A DNA stretch of 64,000 nt from Cinnamomum chago (taxonomy: Eukaryota > Streptophyta > Magnoliopsida > Laurales > Lauraceae). Of this stretch, positions 12,201 through 24,200 are shown piece by piece. The translations under genes were made by a program, and so were the position numbers. The notes under the pieces were generated by a model. The model was not told where the DNA came from and did no database searches. It was given only the letters and a program-made list of their open reading frames with translations. Positions within the stretch are counted from its first letter, which is position 1. Each line of letters starts with the position of its first letter. The DNA lies in contig CP142453.1 of NCBI GenBank assembly GCA_038049695.1, forward strand, positions 14,822,001 through 14,886,000, written 5' to 3'.

Positions 12201-15200
12201 CCAGAAGAAAGTGACATGACCGAACTTGACAGTCTCACTGTCAAATGACAATAGATACGGTTAGGACAAGGAAGATGAGTGGAAAAATAATTAAATAAAT
12301 AATTTCCACAGGTTCGCAGAACATGATGCTTAAAAATATTGCAGACACCTATTCCAATGCACAATTCCACATGGCCGGAATTGAGAAGACCAACCTTTCC
12401 TTGTATGGGAATTGTCATTGCAATAGGTCCCATGCATAAGGTTGTGGCAATGGGGTCCATGTGTACTAAAACTCTTAAGATCACTTGGCAACCGTCCGCA
12501 TAAAGTGAGCACAGGAGCTGCAGGTGATAGAACTTGCCAGAATCTCAGGACAGGCAATCCACATTGTGGGCCACAGTGCCTCACCTTGTCTACCATTTGA
12601 ACATGGCCAAGTACACATAAATACACGCGCGCCGCGCGGGGACACCCCATAGAATCTAAAACATTTTATTTGTTTCCAACTCACCTGCATGCAAATGTGC
12701 GGACGCCATTATGCACTAAATATTCACCAGAAGTCCTTTCTATCTCAGGAGGAGAAACAAGATAATGGCTAGGAAGCAACAACTCGCCATCATACTGAAG
12801 CATCCCAGCATAACGGATTTTAGGGAATCGAACACGGTCAAATTTATCAAAATTTTCATACTCAAGCGCTTTAGCAAGCATAACCATACGGTCCGCTCGG
12901 AAATTTATTGTAACAACAGCATCCCCATCCACTACTGGCCCAACTGGCTTGCCGTTCTCATCAACTATAACAAAGGGAGGCAGATATTGGTCATTGGCCC
13001 CAGTCTCCACCCTCAGCCTTTTTACAGCTTCAAGGCTACTTCGAAACTTGTATGGAGCTTCACCAAGAACTTGGGCATCCCATCCACGTTTTACAACACC
13101 CCAGTCATTCTGCAAACAAATGCCAAGAGAAAATAATCAATATAATCTCTACTGTTATATAATTACAAAGAAATATACAGCATCGAACCATGGTTATATT
13201 TCTGAACCTGTCAACTCAAAACGGAGTTGGACTCAGTATGATTTTAGTTGAGTAACACAGAGAACTTCGTTTGACAAAAAATAAACCAAAGATAGCAGCC
13301 TTTGCATTTTTTTAATGGTCTTTTCCAATGTAGTATTCACATTGTATCTCTATTGATACAATAATTAACAGATAACACATGCATGTCTGTGTTAATTTGT
13401 GTTATTAACAAATTAACACAATTGAACAGCGGACAAACTTTTCATGCATGTTTGTTTACATTGCTAGAAGTAATGGTGACGTAAATGTCGCATCAATGGT
13501 AAAGGCGAAATAAAGCTTCTGGTGAAGTAATGGTTGCATTTTTCCTTCTCTTTTTTTTTTATGAGGTAGTGTGTGTGGGGTGTGTGTGAGCGTGTGTGAA
13601 AAAGAGAGGAGGAAGAGGAGGGGATGGGGGAGAAAAGGGGGGTGTGAAAGTAGGCACCTTTTGTCTTAGGTAGTTGGGTTCACTTTACCAGACATTACCT
13701 CACTTTTATGAGTCAAAATTTTGTGGCGGCTGGTAAACTATGGGTGGCATCTGGAGAAATACTTTCCACTCATTTTTGCCAACCAAATATGGTAGATGTA
13801 AAGTGGGTGGCGCTAGGATTACTTTAGCACATGTAAACAAACATGCCCTTCTCAAGTCACCGCACGTCTTAGTCTTTTAGTGAAACTCTACCAGCTGATA
13901 GATGAGTCGAATTGGTTTTTATTTTAAAAAATTTAAAGCATCATATTCAAATATTGAGCCAATTCTTCCATCCGGTTTACACATTCTAGCATAGGAGTCA
14001 AACCAGTAATGGTAACACATCGGGTAGAGTTTGGATTCCAGTTATTTTGAACTACACTTAGTACTAAACCCAATTTCCTAGTGTACAGAGAGGTGAGAAG
14101 AAATTCCTTTTGATAGGAAAGTATAAATTCTAGTCCAAGAAAGAAAAAATCTGCACCGAGCCGGATTAAGAAACTAATAGAGGCAAGGTGATGCAGGCCC
14201 TAGGGTTAGGGCTTGCGTAGATGCCGAAGCACGTGTCGAAAGACACCTCAAATTATCTCCGCAGAGATTTCTAACACGATGAACAACTCTCTCAGGGAAA
14301 ATCTCAATCTTTATTCAACTCCAAATCTAATATTATTATCTCTACATTGTAATATAAATAGGCAAAGTAACTTAGGGCCTAAGAAAACCTAATCTAATAA
14401 TAGAAAGTATCCTAATCAAACTAGGAAACCAAATAAATCAGCATACTAATCCTAATTACAATAAAATTAAGAAGTTATTAAAAATAAACATCTGCTCTGC
14501 ATCATTCTCCCCCACTTGAAAAAGAACTCGACCTCGAGTTCGGAAGTGTCCACCTAGATCAAAGATCAATCTGACGAACTTCCGATATGTTGGTCGATCT
14601 TTAACTTCTTGGCACAGCTTCATGCATAATTGCTTTTGATGGTTGCAATATGTGTTGATGTGCCGTACTTGTAGAACATGCACCATGATTTTGACTATCC
14701 GTTGGTCATCTCCCAGTTGACATAGTTGATCCCGAAAGACAAAATCAATATTAGAATTAATGTGGGGAATATCAATAACTTGCACTTCATCACTTAGTAT
14801 TTGCACTTAGGAATTATTAGTACTCAGAGGAGAAATTTCAAGGTCAACTGTAGATGTGGAATCTTCATTGTCCAATTCTGGCGGATCGGTCCGCATATCC
14901 TCTAACACTGGTTCCTCAACACAGTCTATTATGGGTGACGACTTTTCTTCTGGAAGCGTAACTTCCACTAGATGAGACCTTTTAAGTATCCGCTCCACAC
15001 GAATTGCTTCCCAAAATGCCTCATGGATGGTCAGGCAGTCATTCATTCTGTCCACTATGTCCGATCGTAAGCCTCTTACAAAACGAATGAAATCATGTTC
15101 TTCATCATCCTCCATTCCACATGCATCTTGGAGTCTTGAAAATTGGTCAGAATATTCAAGAACAAATAATTCTCCTTGTCTCAAATCAAGAAAGCACTGA

Positions 15201-18200
15201 AAATAGACTTTACTCTCAACATACCATATTCCATATGTAGTCACATATTGGAGCCTTAGAAGATTATTGTAAAAGCTACTGATATGGAATTTCATCTTGA
15301 CTTGAAAATGGACTGACCTTAATTGTAGATCTGCTCTCCACGATCACATTGATGAAACGGATCTGAAATTTGACTGTGGATGTGCCTGATATTGGAAGAG
15401 AAGTCGCAGCCGTTGAATTTTGGTCAAATCTGGGACTTGAATTCTTTGCTAATGAGAAGTAGTGCTAGTTGGGTTGAAAATTAAGTGGGTCGGATCCACC
15501 CGAACTGAGCCTGGCAGTGACCTAGCTGGCTGACTTGGAATAGGGCCCAAACTCAAGTTGAGCTTGTCACATGCCAAGAAGCACACGTGTGAATAAAAAA
15601 TAAAATCCCTTTGTTGCTTTTGTCTTGAAGAAGAAGTTCCGTTCACTTGTTGTTGCTATCACGAAGAGCAGAGGAGGCGGCGATGTCGATAGGCCATGGC
15701 AGTCGAGGCGATGATGGAGTGAGCGATCAACGTCTCTGATACCAACTGATGCAAGCCTTAGAATTAGGGCTTACGTAGATGCCGAAGCACGTGTCGAAAG
15801 ACACCTCAAATTATCTCCGCAGAGATTTCTAACACGATGAACAACTCTCTCAGGGAAAATCCCAATCTTTATTCAACTTCAAATCTAAGATTATTATCTC
15901 TACATTGTAATATAAATAGGCAAAATAACTTAGGGCCTAAGAAAACCTAATCTAATAATAGAAAGTATCCTAATCAAACTAGGAAACCAAATAAATCAGC
16001 ATACTAATCCTAATTACAATAAAATTAAGAAGTTATTAAAAATAAACATCTGCTTTGCATCATTCTCCCCCACTTGAAAAAGAACTCGACCTCGAGTTCG
16101 GAAGTGTCCACCTAGATCAAAGATCAATCTGACGAACTTCCGATATGTTGGTCGATCTTTAACTTCTTGGCACAGCTTCATGCATAATTGCTTTTGATGG
16201 TTGCAATATGTGTTGATGTGCCGTACTTGTAGAACATGCACCATGATTTTGACTATCCGTTGGTCATCTCCCAGTTGACATAGTTGATCCCGAAAGACAA
16301 AATCAATATTAGAATTAATGTGGGGAATATCAATAACTTGCGCTTCATCACTTAGTATTTGCACTTAGGAATTATTAGTACTCAGAGGAGAAATTTCAAG
16401 GTCAACTGTAGATATGGAATCTTCATTGTCCAATTCTGGCGGATCGGTCCGCATATCCTTTAACACTGGTTCCTCAACACAGTCTATTATGGGTGACGAC
16501 TTTTCTTCTGGAAGCGTAACTTCCACTAGATGAGACCATTTAAGTATCCGCTCCACACGAATTGCTTCCCAAAATGCCTCATGGATGGTCAGGCAGTCAT
16601 TCATTCTGTCCACTATGTCCGATCGTAAGCCTCTTACAAAACGAATGAAATCATGTTCTTCATCATCCTCCATTCCACATGCATCTTGGAGTCTTGAAAA
16701 TTGGTCAGAATATTCAAGAACAGATAATTCTCCTTGTCTCAAATCAAGAAAGCACTGAAAATAGACTTTACTCTCAACATACCATATTCCATATGTAGTC
16801 ACATATTGGAGCCTTAGAAGATTATTGTAAAAGCTACTGATATGGAATTTCATCTTGACTTGAAAATGGACTGACCTTAATTGTAGATCTGCTCTCCACG
16901 ATCACATTGATGAAACGGATCTGAAATTTGACTGTGGATGTGCCTGATATTGGAAGAGAAGTCGCAGCCGTTGAATTTTGGTCAAATCTGGGACTTGAAT
17001 TCTTTGCTAATGAGAAGTAGTGCTAGTTGGGTTGAAAATTAAGTGGGTCGGATCCACCCGAACTGAGCCTGGCAGTGACCTAGCTGGCTGACTTGGAATA
17101 GGGCCCAAACTCAAGTTGAGCTTGTCACATGCCAAGAAGCACACGTGTGAATAAAAAATAAAATCCCTTTGTTGCTTTTGTCTTGAAGAAGAAGTTCCGT
17201 TCACTTGTTGTTGCTATCACGAAGAGCAGAGGAGGCGGCGATGTCGATAGGCCATGGCAGTCGAGGCGATGATGGAGTGAGCGATCAACGTCTCTGATAC
17301 CAACTGATGCAAGCCTTAGAATTAGGGCTTACGTAGATGCCGAAGCACGTGTCGAAAGACACCTCAAATTATCTCCGCAGAGATTTCTAACACGATGAAC
17401 AACTCTCTCAGGGAAAATCCCAATCTTTATTCAACTTCAAATCTAAGATTATTATCTCTACATTGTAATATAAATAGGCAAAATAACTTAGGGCCTAAGA
17501 AAACCTAATCTAATAATAGAAAGTATCCTAATCAAACTAGGAAACCAAATAAATCAGCATACTAATCCTAATTACAATAAAATTAAGAAGTTATTAAAAA
17601 TAAACATCTGCTTTGCATCATTCTCCCCCACTTGAAAAAGAACTCGACCTCGAGTTCGGAAGTGTCCACCTAGATCAAAGATCAATCTGACGAACTTCCG
17701 ATATGTTGGTCGATCTTTAACTTCTTGGCACAGCTTCATGCATAATTGCTTTTGATGGTTGCAATATGTGTTGATGTGCCGTACTTGTAGAACATGCACC
17801 ATGATTTTGACTATCCGTTGGTCATCTCCCAGTTGACATAGTTGATCCCGAAAGACAAAATCAATATTAGAATTAATGTGGGGAATATCAATAACTTGCG
17901 CTTCATCACTTAGTATTTGCACTTAGGAATTATTAGTACTCAGAGGAGAAATTTCAAGGTCAACTGTAGATATGGAATCTTCATTGTCCAATTCTGGCGG
18001 ATCGGTCCGCATATCCTTTAACACTGGTTCCTCAACACAGTCTATTATGGGTGACGACTTTTCTTCTGGAAGCGTAACTTCCACTAGATGAGACCATTTA
18101 AGTATCCGCTCCACACGAATTGCTTCCCAAAATGCCTCATGGATGGTCAGGCAGTCATTCATTCTGTCCACTATGTCCGATCGTAAGCCTCTTACAAAAC

Positions 18201-21200
18201 GAATGAAATCATGTTCTTCATCATCCTCCATTCCACATGCATCTTGGAGTCTTGAAAATTGGTCAGAATATTCAAGAACAGATAATTCTCCTTGTCTCAA
18301 ATCAAGAAAGCACTGAAAATAGACTTTACTCTCAACATACCATATTCCATATGTAGTCACATATTGGAGCCTTAGAAGATTATTGTAAAAGCTACTGATA
18401 TGGAATTTCATCTTGACTTGAAAATGGACTGACCTTAATTGTAGATCTGCTCTCCACGATCACATTGATGAAACGGATCTGAAATTTGACTGTGGATGTG
18501 CCTGATATTGGAAGAGAAGTCGCAGCCGTTGAATTTTGGTCAAATCTGGGACTTGAATTCTTTGCTAATGAGAAGTAGTGCTAGTTGGGTTGAAAATTAA
18601 GTGGGTCGGATCCACCCGAACTGAGCCTGGCAGTGACCTAGCTGGCTGACTTGGAATAGGGCCCAAACTCAAGTTGAGCTTGTCACATGCCAAGAAGCAC
18701 ACGTGTGAATAAAAAATAAAATCCCTTTGTTGCTTTTGTCTTGAAGAAGAAGTTCCGTTCACTTGTTGTTGCTATCACGAAGAGCAGAGGAGGCGGCGAT
18801 GTCGATAGGCCATGGCAGTCGAGGCGATGATGGAGTGAGCGATCAACGTCTCTGATACCAACTGATGCAAGCCTTAGAATTAGGGCTTACGTAGATGCCG
18901 AAGCACGTGTCGAAAGACACCTCAAATTATCTCCGCAGAGATTTCTAACACGATGAACAACTCTCTCAGGGAAAATCCCAATCTTTATTCAACTTCAAAT
19001 CTAAGATTATTATCTCTACATTGTAATATAAATAGGCAAAATAACTTAGGGCCTAAGAAAACCTAATCTAATAATAGAAAGTATCCTAATCAAACTAGGA
19101 AACCAAATAAATCAGCATACTAATCCTAATTACAATAAAATTAAGAAGTTATTAAAAATAAACATCCGCTCTGCATCATAAGGTTTACACGAGGCAAAGA
19201 ATTTCCTCGAGACATTTTTCTGGACATTCCTTTTACCTAAAGATGTAGAATCTTGTTAGCTTGAAAAAAAAAATCATCCAATAAGATGCCAACTCCCAGA
19301 GGACGAAAGAAATATTTAAAAAGGACAATGGGGGCAAAAGAGAATCATAAGAAGAAAGTAAATCATCAGGTGGACAGAAGACAATATTTTGCATTTACAA
19401 ATACACCTCACTGAAGCCATCCATTGTTTTGCCCCCCGCAGCATGTCTTCAAAAGAAGATTATCAAGTGAGGGATGTATGTAGGGCAAATATGTTCTTGG
19501 ATGCAATTAGCAAAAAACACTTACCCCTGCCACCCTTTTATGTCTGATATGGATCCATTACTTTGGTTAGCTCACTTCCAACACCCCCAAACCATCCCCT
19601 GCCCCCCCCAAAACACGCACGCACGCGCACGGGCGCACACACACACACACAAGATTTTGCTTACAGACACACCCATGTGGGAATAGGCAACCAAGTTTCT
19701 TTATTTCCTACTCCATTATTGTACCCTCTATCATACAATACAGCTCGTCTCTGTATCATCACGTGTGCCATGTCCATCACTGCTTTCTAGCATGTAGCAG
19801 ACAGCCCACAGTCCATATTATTTGATCACTGGTGCTCCACACCAAGAAGTTAGGTGGATTAGCTGCCCATTGGAGATAGAGCTCAGAAGACCTTCCCATG
19901 CCATCCTTCCCTGGAGCAAGCACTTCTTGAACAGGAGATTTTTTAGACTGGCTACCCTAGAGTACGACTAATAAGGTAACCGGGTGCCCTCTTGCCTATA
20001 ATAACGAGGGTGGACACTAGGGGTGTTCATAGGCCAGGCGGCATATCCAAACCCAGCCCCACTTTAGAAAAATAAGCACAAGCTGGGCCCAAGCTCGAAA
20101 CGGATCATAAAAGTCAGGCCCGAGCCCAACCGTTTAGTCAACCGGGCCTGGTTGGACAGGGTTGTTAAATCAATTTTGTTGGCTTTCTAGCAAATGTTTG
20201 ACCTAACTAAATTAAATTGCATGCACTCCTTCTACAGGCCAGGGTGGGCTTGGGGCTTTCTTTCACTTAATCCAAGCCCCACCCAATTATCAAATGGGCC
20301 CAAATTACATATCCAAGCCCGCCTAAAGCGGACTGGGCCGGGATCAGGCTTGGGCTGGCCCAGCCCGTGAACACCCCCAGTCCCACAATGGGCCCAAAAC
20401 GTTTCTTGGAGAAGAAACACCAACTCTGGCAAAGGCTGGTCGGGAAGAAGGGACTCGCAGGTTCTGTTGCCAGTTGGTTGTAAGGTACCATACATTCAAT
20501 GAGATGTGGGATTACCCCATAACTTTTTCCCTATGTGGATCCCGGCCTGTGAGCCCCAATGTGAAAACATACATGGCAGCAAGCAGGGACGAATATAAAG
20601 AAAAAAAAGAGATTGGTGATAGGATGTAAAATAAAATATAACGAAACGAATAGGCTCATCTCCCCTTAGACTAAAAAGAAAAGGAAAGGGAAAGAGGGAA
20701 AAGAAGAAGATGCATCATAGACAAGTGTTCTCACCTCCGCACACAAATGTGGCCCAGAACAAGTAGCACTACATACAAGGGATATAAGGAAAAAGGCTCC
20801 AAGGCTTCATTATGCTCTTGTTACAACCACCTTTGTGAACTTAAAAATTTAATGCAATTAGCGATACTACGGTTAGTTCCATAAAATACAGATAAATCCA
20901 CAAAACCTGGGCATCGTATTAACGCTAACTTTCATGGTAAAAGAAATTAGTGAACAACAAAGGGATATGGCAGTCTCCAAAGAGGTAAGATGGAAGCAAG
21001 CAAAATTGGCAGACTGAAAAAGGAATGTCTCTCAAAACCTTGCACCCTTTGCACAATCACTGTCGTCAAATGCAACAATGAAGATAAAGGCTTCACTTAA
21101 ACAACCTTAAAAAAATTACTAAAAATAGTTTGACCTTACTAGCAACAATCAATCTACATATAGGAAACTCAAAGTACCTCATAACGATCCATGGTTACAT

Positions 21201-24200
21201 ACATCCTGCCCCCACCAGACGCAATTTGAGCATCCACACCTTTTTCCCGTAACTTCGCAAGTTCATTTTCTAGTGTTTCCACAAAACCCACACTGGAACC
21301 ATCCAAAACATCACGACCATCTGTCAAGATATGGACACGGATTCTTTTTGCACCTTGCTCGCTGGCTCCTTTCAGTAGCAACTGCATAAAAAGTGAAGAA
21401 CAACCAATGCATGGCATTAAAAACAATTATCATGATCAAAAGAAAATGGGAAATCCCTTGATCATCCCATCAATACAATATATACCAGCAACTGATCAAG
21501 CCGGGAGTGGACACCACCATCACTCAATAACCCAATGAGATGCAAGGTTCCAGTATCGAAAGATTCCTTGATGTACTTGAAACCTTCTCCTTCGAAAATT
21601 TTTCCAGTGGCAAGTGCAGCATCCACAAGCTTAGCACTGCATTTTGAGACAAATAATAGTCACTGAACTGATCAGAATTACATCTATGAGGAATCATTAA
21701 TGACTCCATTACAGCTTCCTCTCTCCTTAAAAACCAAACATATATCAGTCCAATCCTAAAGTCACTTGGTTTAACAGAGGTAGTTAATAGTTATTCAAAG
21801 AGCTTTATGAAAATAAATGCTCAAAAAATTGTTTTTCTATGGCGGCAAGTCTATAAGTTCCTCCAAAAAAATAAGAAAAAGGTTATTTTATAGGAAAAGA
21901 AAAGGCAAAAGAAGACAGGTTTCAAAAGTGTAATAGGAGACAGATGCCTACCCTTGAGCAAAAATCCGTCCAGCACCTAATGCATTGTGACCAACTTCAC
22001 TGTTACCCATGTCATCCTCAGAAGGAAGCCCCACTGCCGTACCATGAGCCCTCACCAACCTCCATTTCTCAGGTGCACCCTTAAGAGAAAATGAATAGTA
22101 AATGTCAGGGGGAATTCATCAAACAAATATTAAAGTTAATAATGAGATAATATTGGTTTCAACCTACCGAGTCAAGTTATGAGTATTTAGGTTATTAATG
22201 AGAGAAACTTGGTTTTAACCTACCAAGTCAAGTTACCCCCAACGCCCAATTTAGATTAAATCCTATGGGAATATGGCCTAAAATAAATTTCTTTACACAA
22301 TTTCATGCTATGAGAATAAATGGAAGGCTTGGGATTCACACAAATTTTTGAAGATCAAAACCACATTTTACGGAAAAATCTAAACATTCTGAAATTGGAG
22401 GTATTGTTTGTCTGAGTGCATAATAAACCCACCCAACCACCACCTATCACTATGAAAATTAATTTTCAATAATTAAACTACAAACTGCCTTAAAATTTAC
22501 TAGTGAAGGAGTCCTTTGTTTACACATTTCTTTTGTTTAATTTCTGGAGTTGTTAGTCTTTTTGTTTGCTCATCCGATGTTTGTTTTTCTTTTCATGTTG
22601 TTTTCTTTCTTTTATTAATAAAATGTACTGTTATATATATATAAAAAACCCTACAAACTGCCTTAAAATTCTTTATGCATTCAACATTATTCCCTTTTTT
22701 TTAGCATTTTCATATTTTAAGGCTTTGAGTTGAGAAGAGTTGGCTCACAGCTCATGTATATTGGAATCAATACTAATCATGGAACGAAACAAACTGATGC
22801 AGATTGTGTGATACTGTGAGTTTTAGCGAAGGTTTGAGAGCCATTACTTATAAAAATTATGGGTCTGAGTTGAGAAGAGTTGGCTCACAAAGTCACTACC
22901 CATATATAGGACTCATTGATGGTCATAGTCCAAAACAATCCTGTACAGATTCTATGAGACTTAGAGTTTCAGTAAGGGCACGTTTGGTAAACGGTGGAGA
23001 ATCCTATATTTAGAGGATTCTCTCCATCTCCAAAGAAAGCCACAATCCTCAAGTAGAATTCCCAATGAAAGTTCCATGTTTGGATGGAGGGAGGATTCTT
23101 ATAAGTTGTAGAATGTATGATCCAATTGATGTTTATACATGTATCTCAAGATAAAGTAAGGATCAACGGTTATAATTTGGTCACCTTACCGTGTTTGACC
23201 GTCCAAAACTAATGACCGGTTTTGATGTTGATCGTGGACCCCACATAAACCCAAAAATGAGAAAAAACGGACTGTTTTCAATAATAGTTTGCTCAGTAAT
23301 ACATTTTGGCAAATGTCCCTCACGATTTTGCAAATATCTCAACATCTAAGATGAATCAACGGCTGAAATTTTGGGACATAGCCGTTATGGACCTTCTTAA
23401 CATAATTAACGGTTCAGATCTTGATTTTGGGGCCCACAGGAACCAGAAAATTGAAAACAAGGGACTGTGTTTAATCCCGTTTTTTGGCCCACTGCATCAC
23501 AGAATATGGCATTTTAACGGTTTGGACGATTTTGCAAATATCTTAAGATCTAAGATGAATCAACGGCTGAAATTTTGGGAGATAGCCGTTTTGGACCTTC
23601 TTAACAATATTATCGGTTCAGATCTTGATTGTGGGGCCCAAAAAAACGCAAAAACCGGTCTGCCCTCTATTAACGTCCAAATGTACTGTAGCTCCGCAAA
23701 TCCCCTCTTGCGCGGATTCCATGAATCCGATTGGGGGGGGGGGGGGGGTCCGACTCTACAAATATTCAAAAGGGTGGATTTCTGCAATCCATCCTCTTCA
23801 AATCCATGCCATTCCAAACAAGGAAATCCGCACGATTGAGGATTTTGGGCGAGGAATCCTTGGCGAAGACCATTGCCAAACATGACCTAAGGGTTTCAGA
23901 GGAGACAAGGTAGAGGTTTTGGACATGACATAAATACTGCAAAGCCTAAAATTATGCAAAATAATCTAATTCATAAGAGAAAATTAAAAAAAAATTGCTA
24001 CATATGATTAGAGCAACATACAGTTCTTCAATCTAATTGAAAGGAAATAAATAAGGGATGCATTTGTATCTATATAATTTGCACAATATCCAACCTAAAT
24101 CAACCAAATATGCAAAAAGAAATCCAGCCACGGAAATAAGCTAAATATATACATAATTGTCACTGTCAACAATAAAAACTAAAACGAAAAACAACACAAA

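Larger units (their letters stand above)
14189..19178 (-). mobile_element. Tandem non-autonomous LTR retroelement array (4 LTRs, 3 internal domains)
   Basis: The unit of 1,558 bp repeats exactly: LTRs start at 14189, 15747, 17305 and 18863, each 316 bp and bounded by TGATGCA and TGCATCA. Internal domains are 1,242 bp each. Sense is the minus strand, shown by a primer binding site after each upstream LTR, a polypurine tract before each downstream LTR, and a gag-like frame. No protease, RT, RNase H or integrase is present. The sequence just outside is CAAGG before and TAAGG after, a 5-bp target duplication with one C-to-T change, so the array descends from a single insertion. Units 2 and 3 look identical; unit 1 differs at scattered sites. 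It is a Ty3-type derivative in structure, comparable to TRIM or small LARD elements but larger than a typical TRIM. Confidence 0.95.
13110..21177 (-). other. iPGAM coding intron 4 (8.07 kb), hosting a retroelement array
   Basis: 8,068 bp between exons 4 and 5, with donor GAG/GTACTT and acceptor TTTGCAG. About 5 kb of it is the LTR array at 14189-19178. It also holds a MITE at 13445-13848, a CA-rich microsatellite, and a hAT-like element at 20018-20379. Without these it would be near 2 kb. Confidence 0.95.

Noticed and set aside
12330..12690. Overlapping minus-strand frames of 69-110 codons
   Set aside because: They lie in iPGAM intron 5, overlap in different phases, and resemble no protein family. 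High GC explains the lack of stops.
14189..19178. Reading the regular 1,558-bp repeats as a satellite or CRISPR-like array
   Set aside because: The repeat unit contains LTR ends, PBS, PPT and a gag frame, which explains it fully as a retroelement multimer.
20010..20387. 8-bp target duplication for the hAT-like element
   Set aside because: GTGGACAC and GTCCCACA share too few positions. The element is kept on its TIR alone.
23306..23913. Frames of 177, 107 and 86 codons
   Set aside because: All lie within the Harbinger-type element, and the internal repeat text is visible in the translation. The glycine run comes from a 16-G homopolymer.
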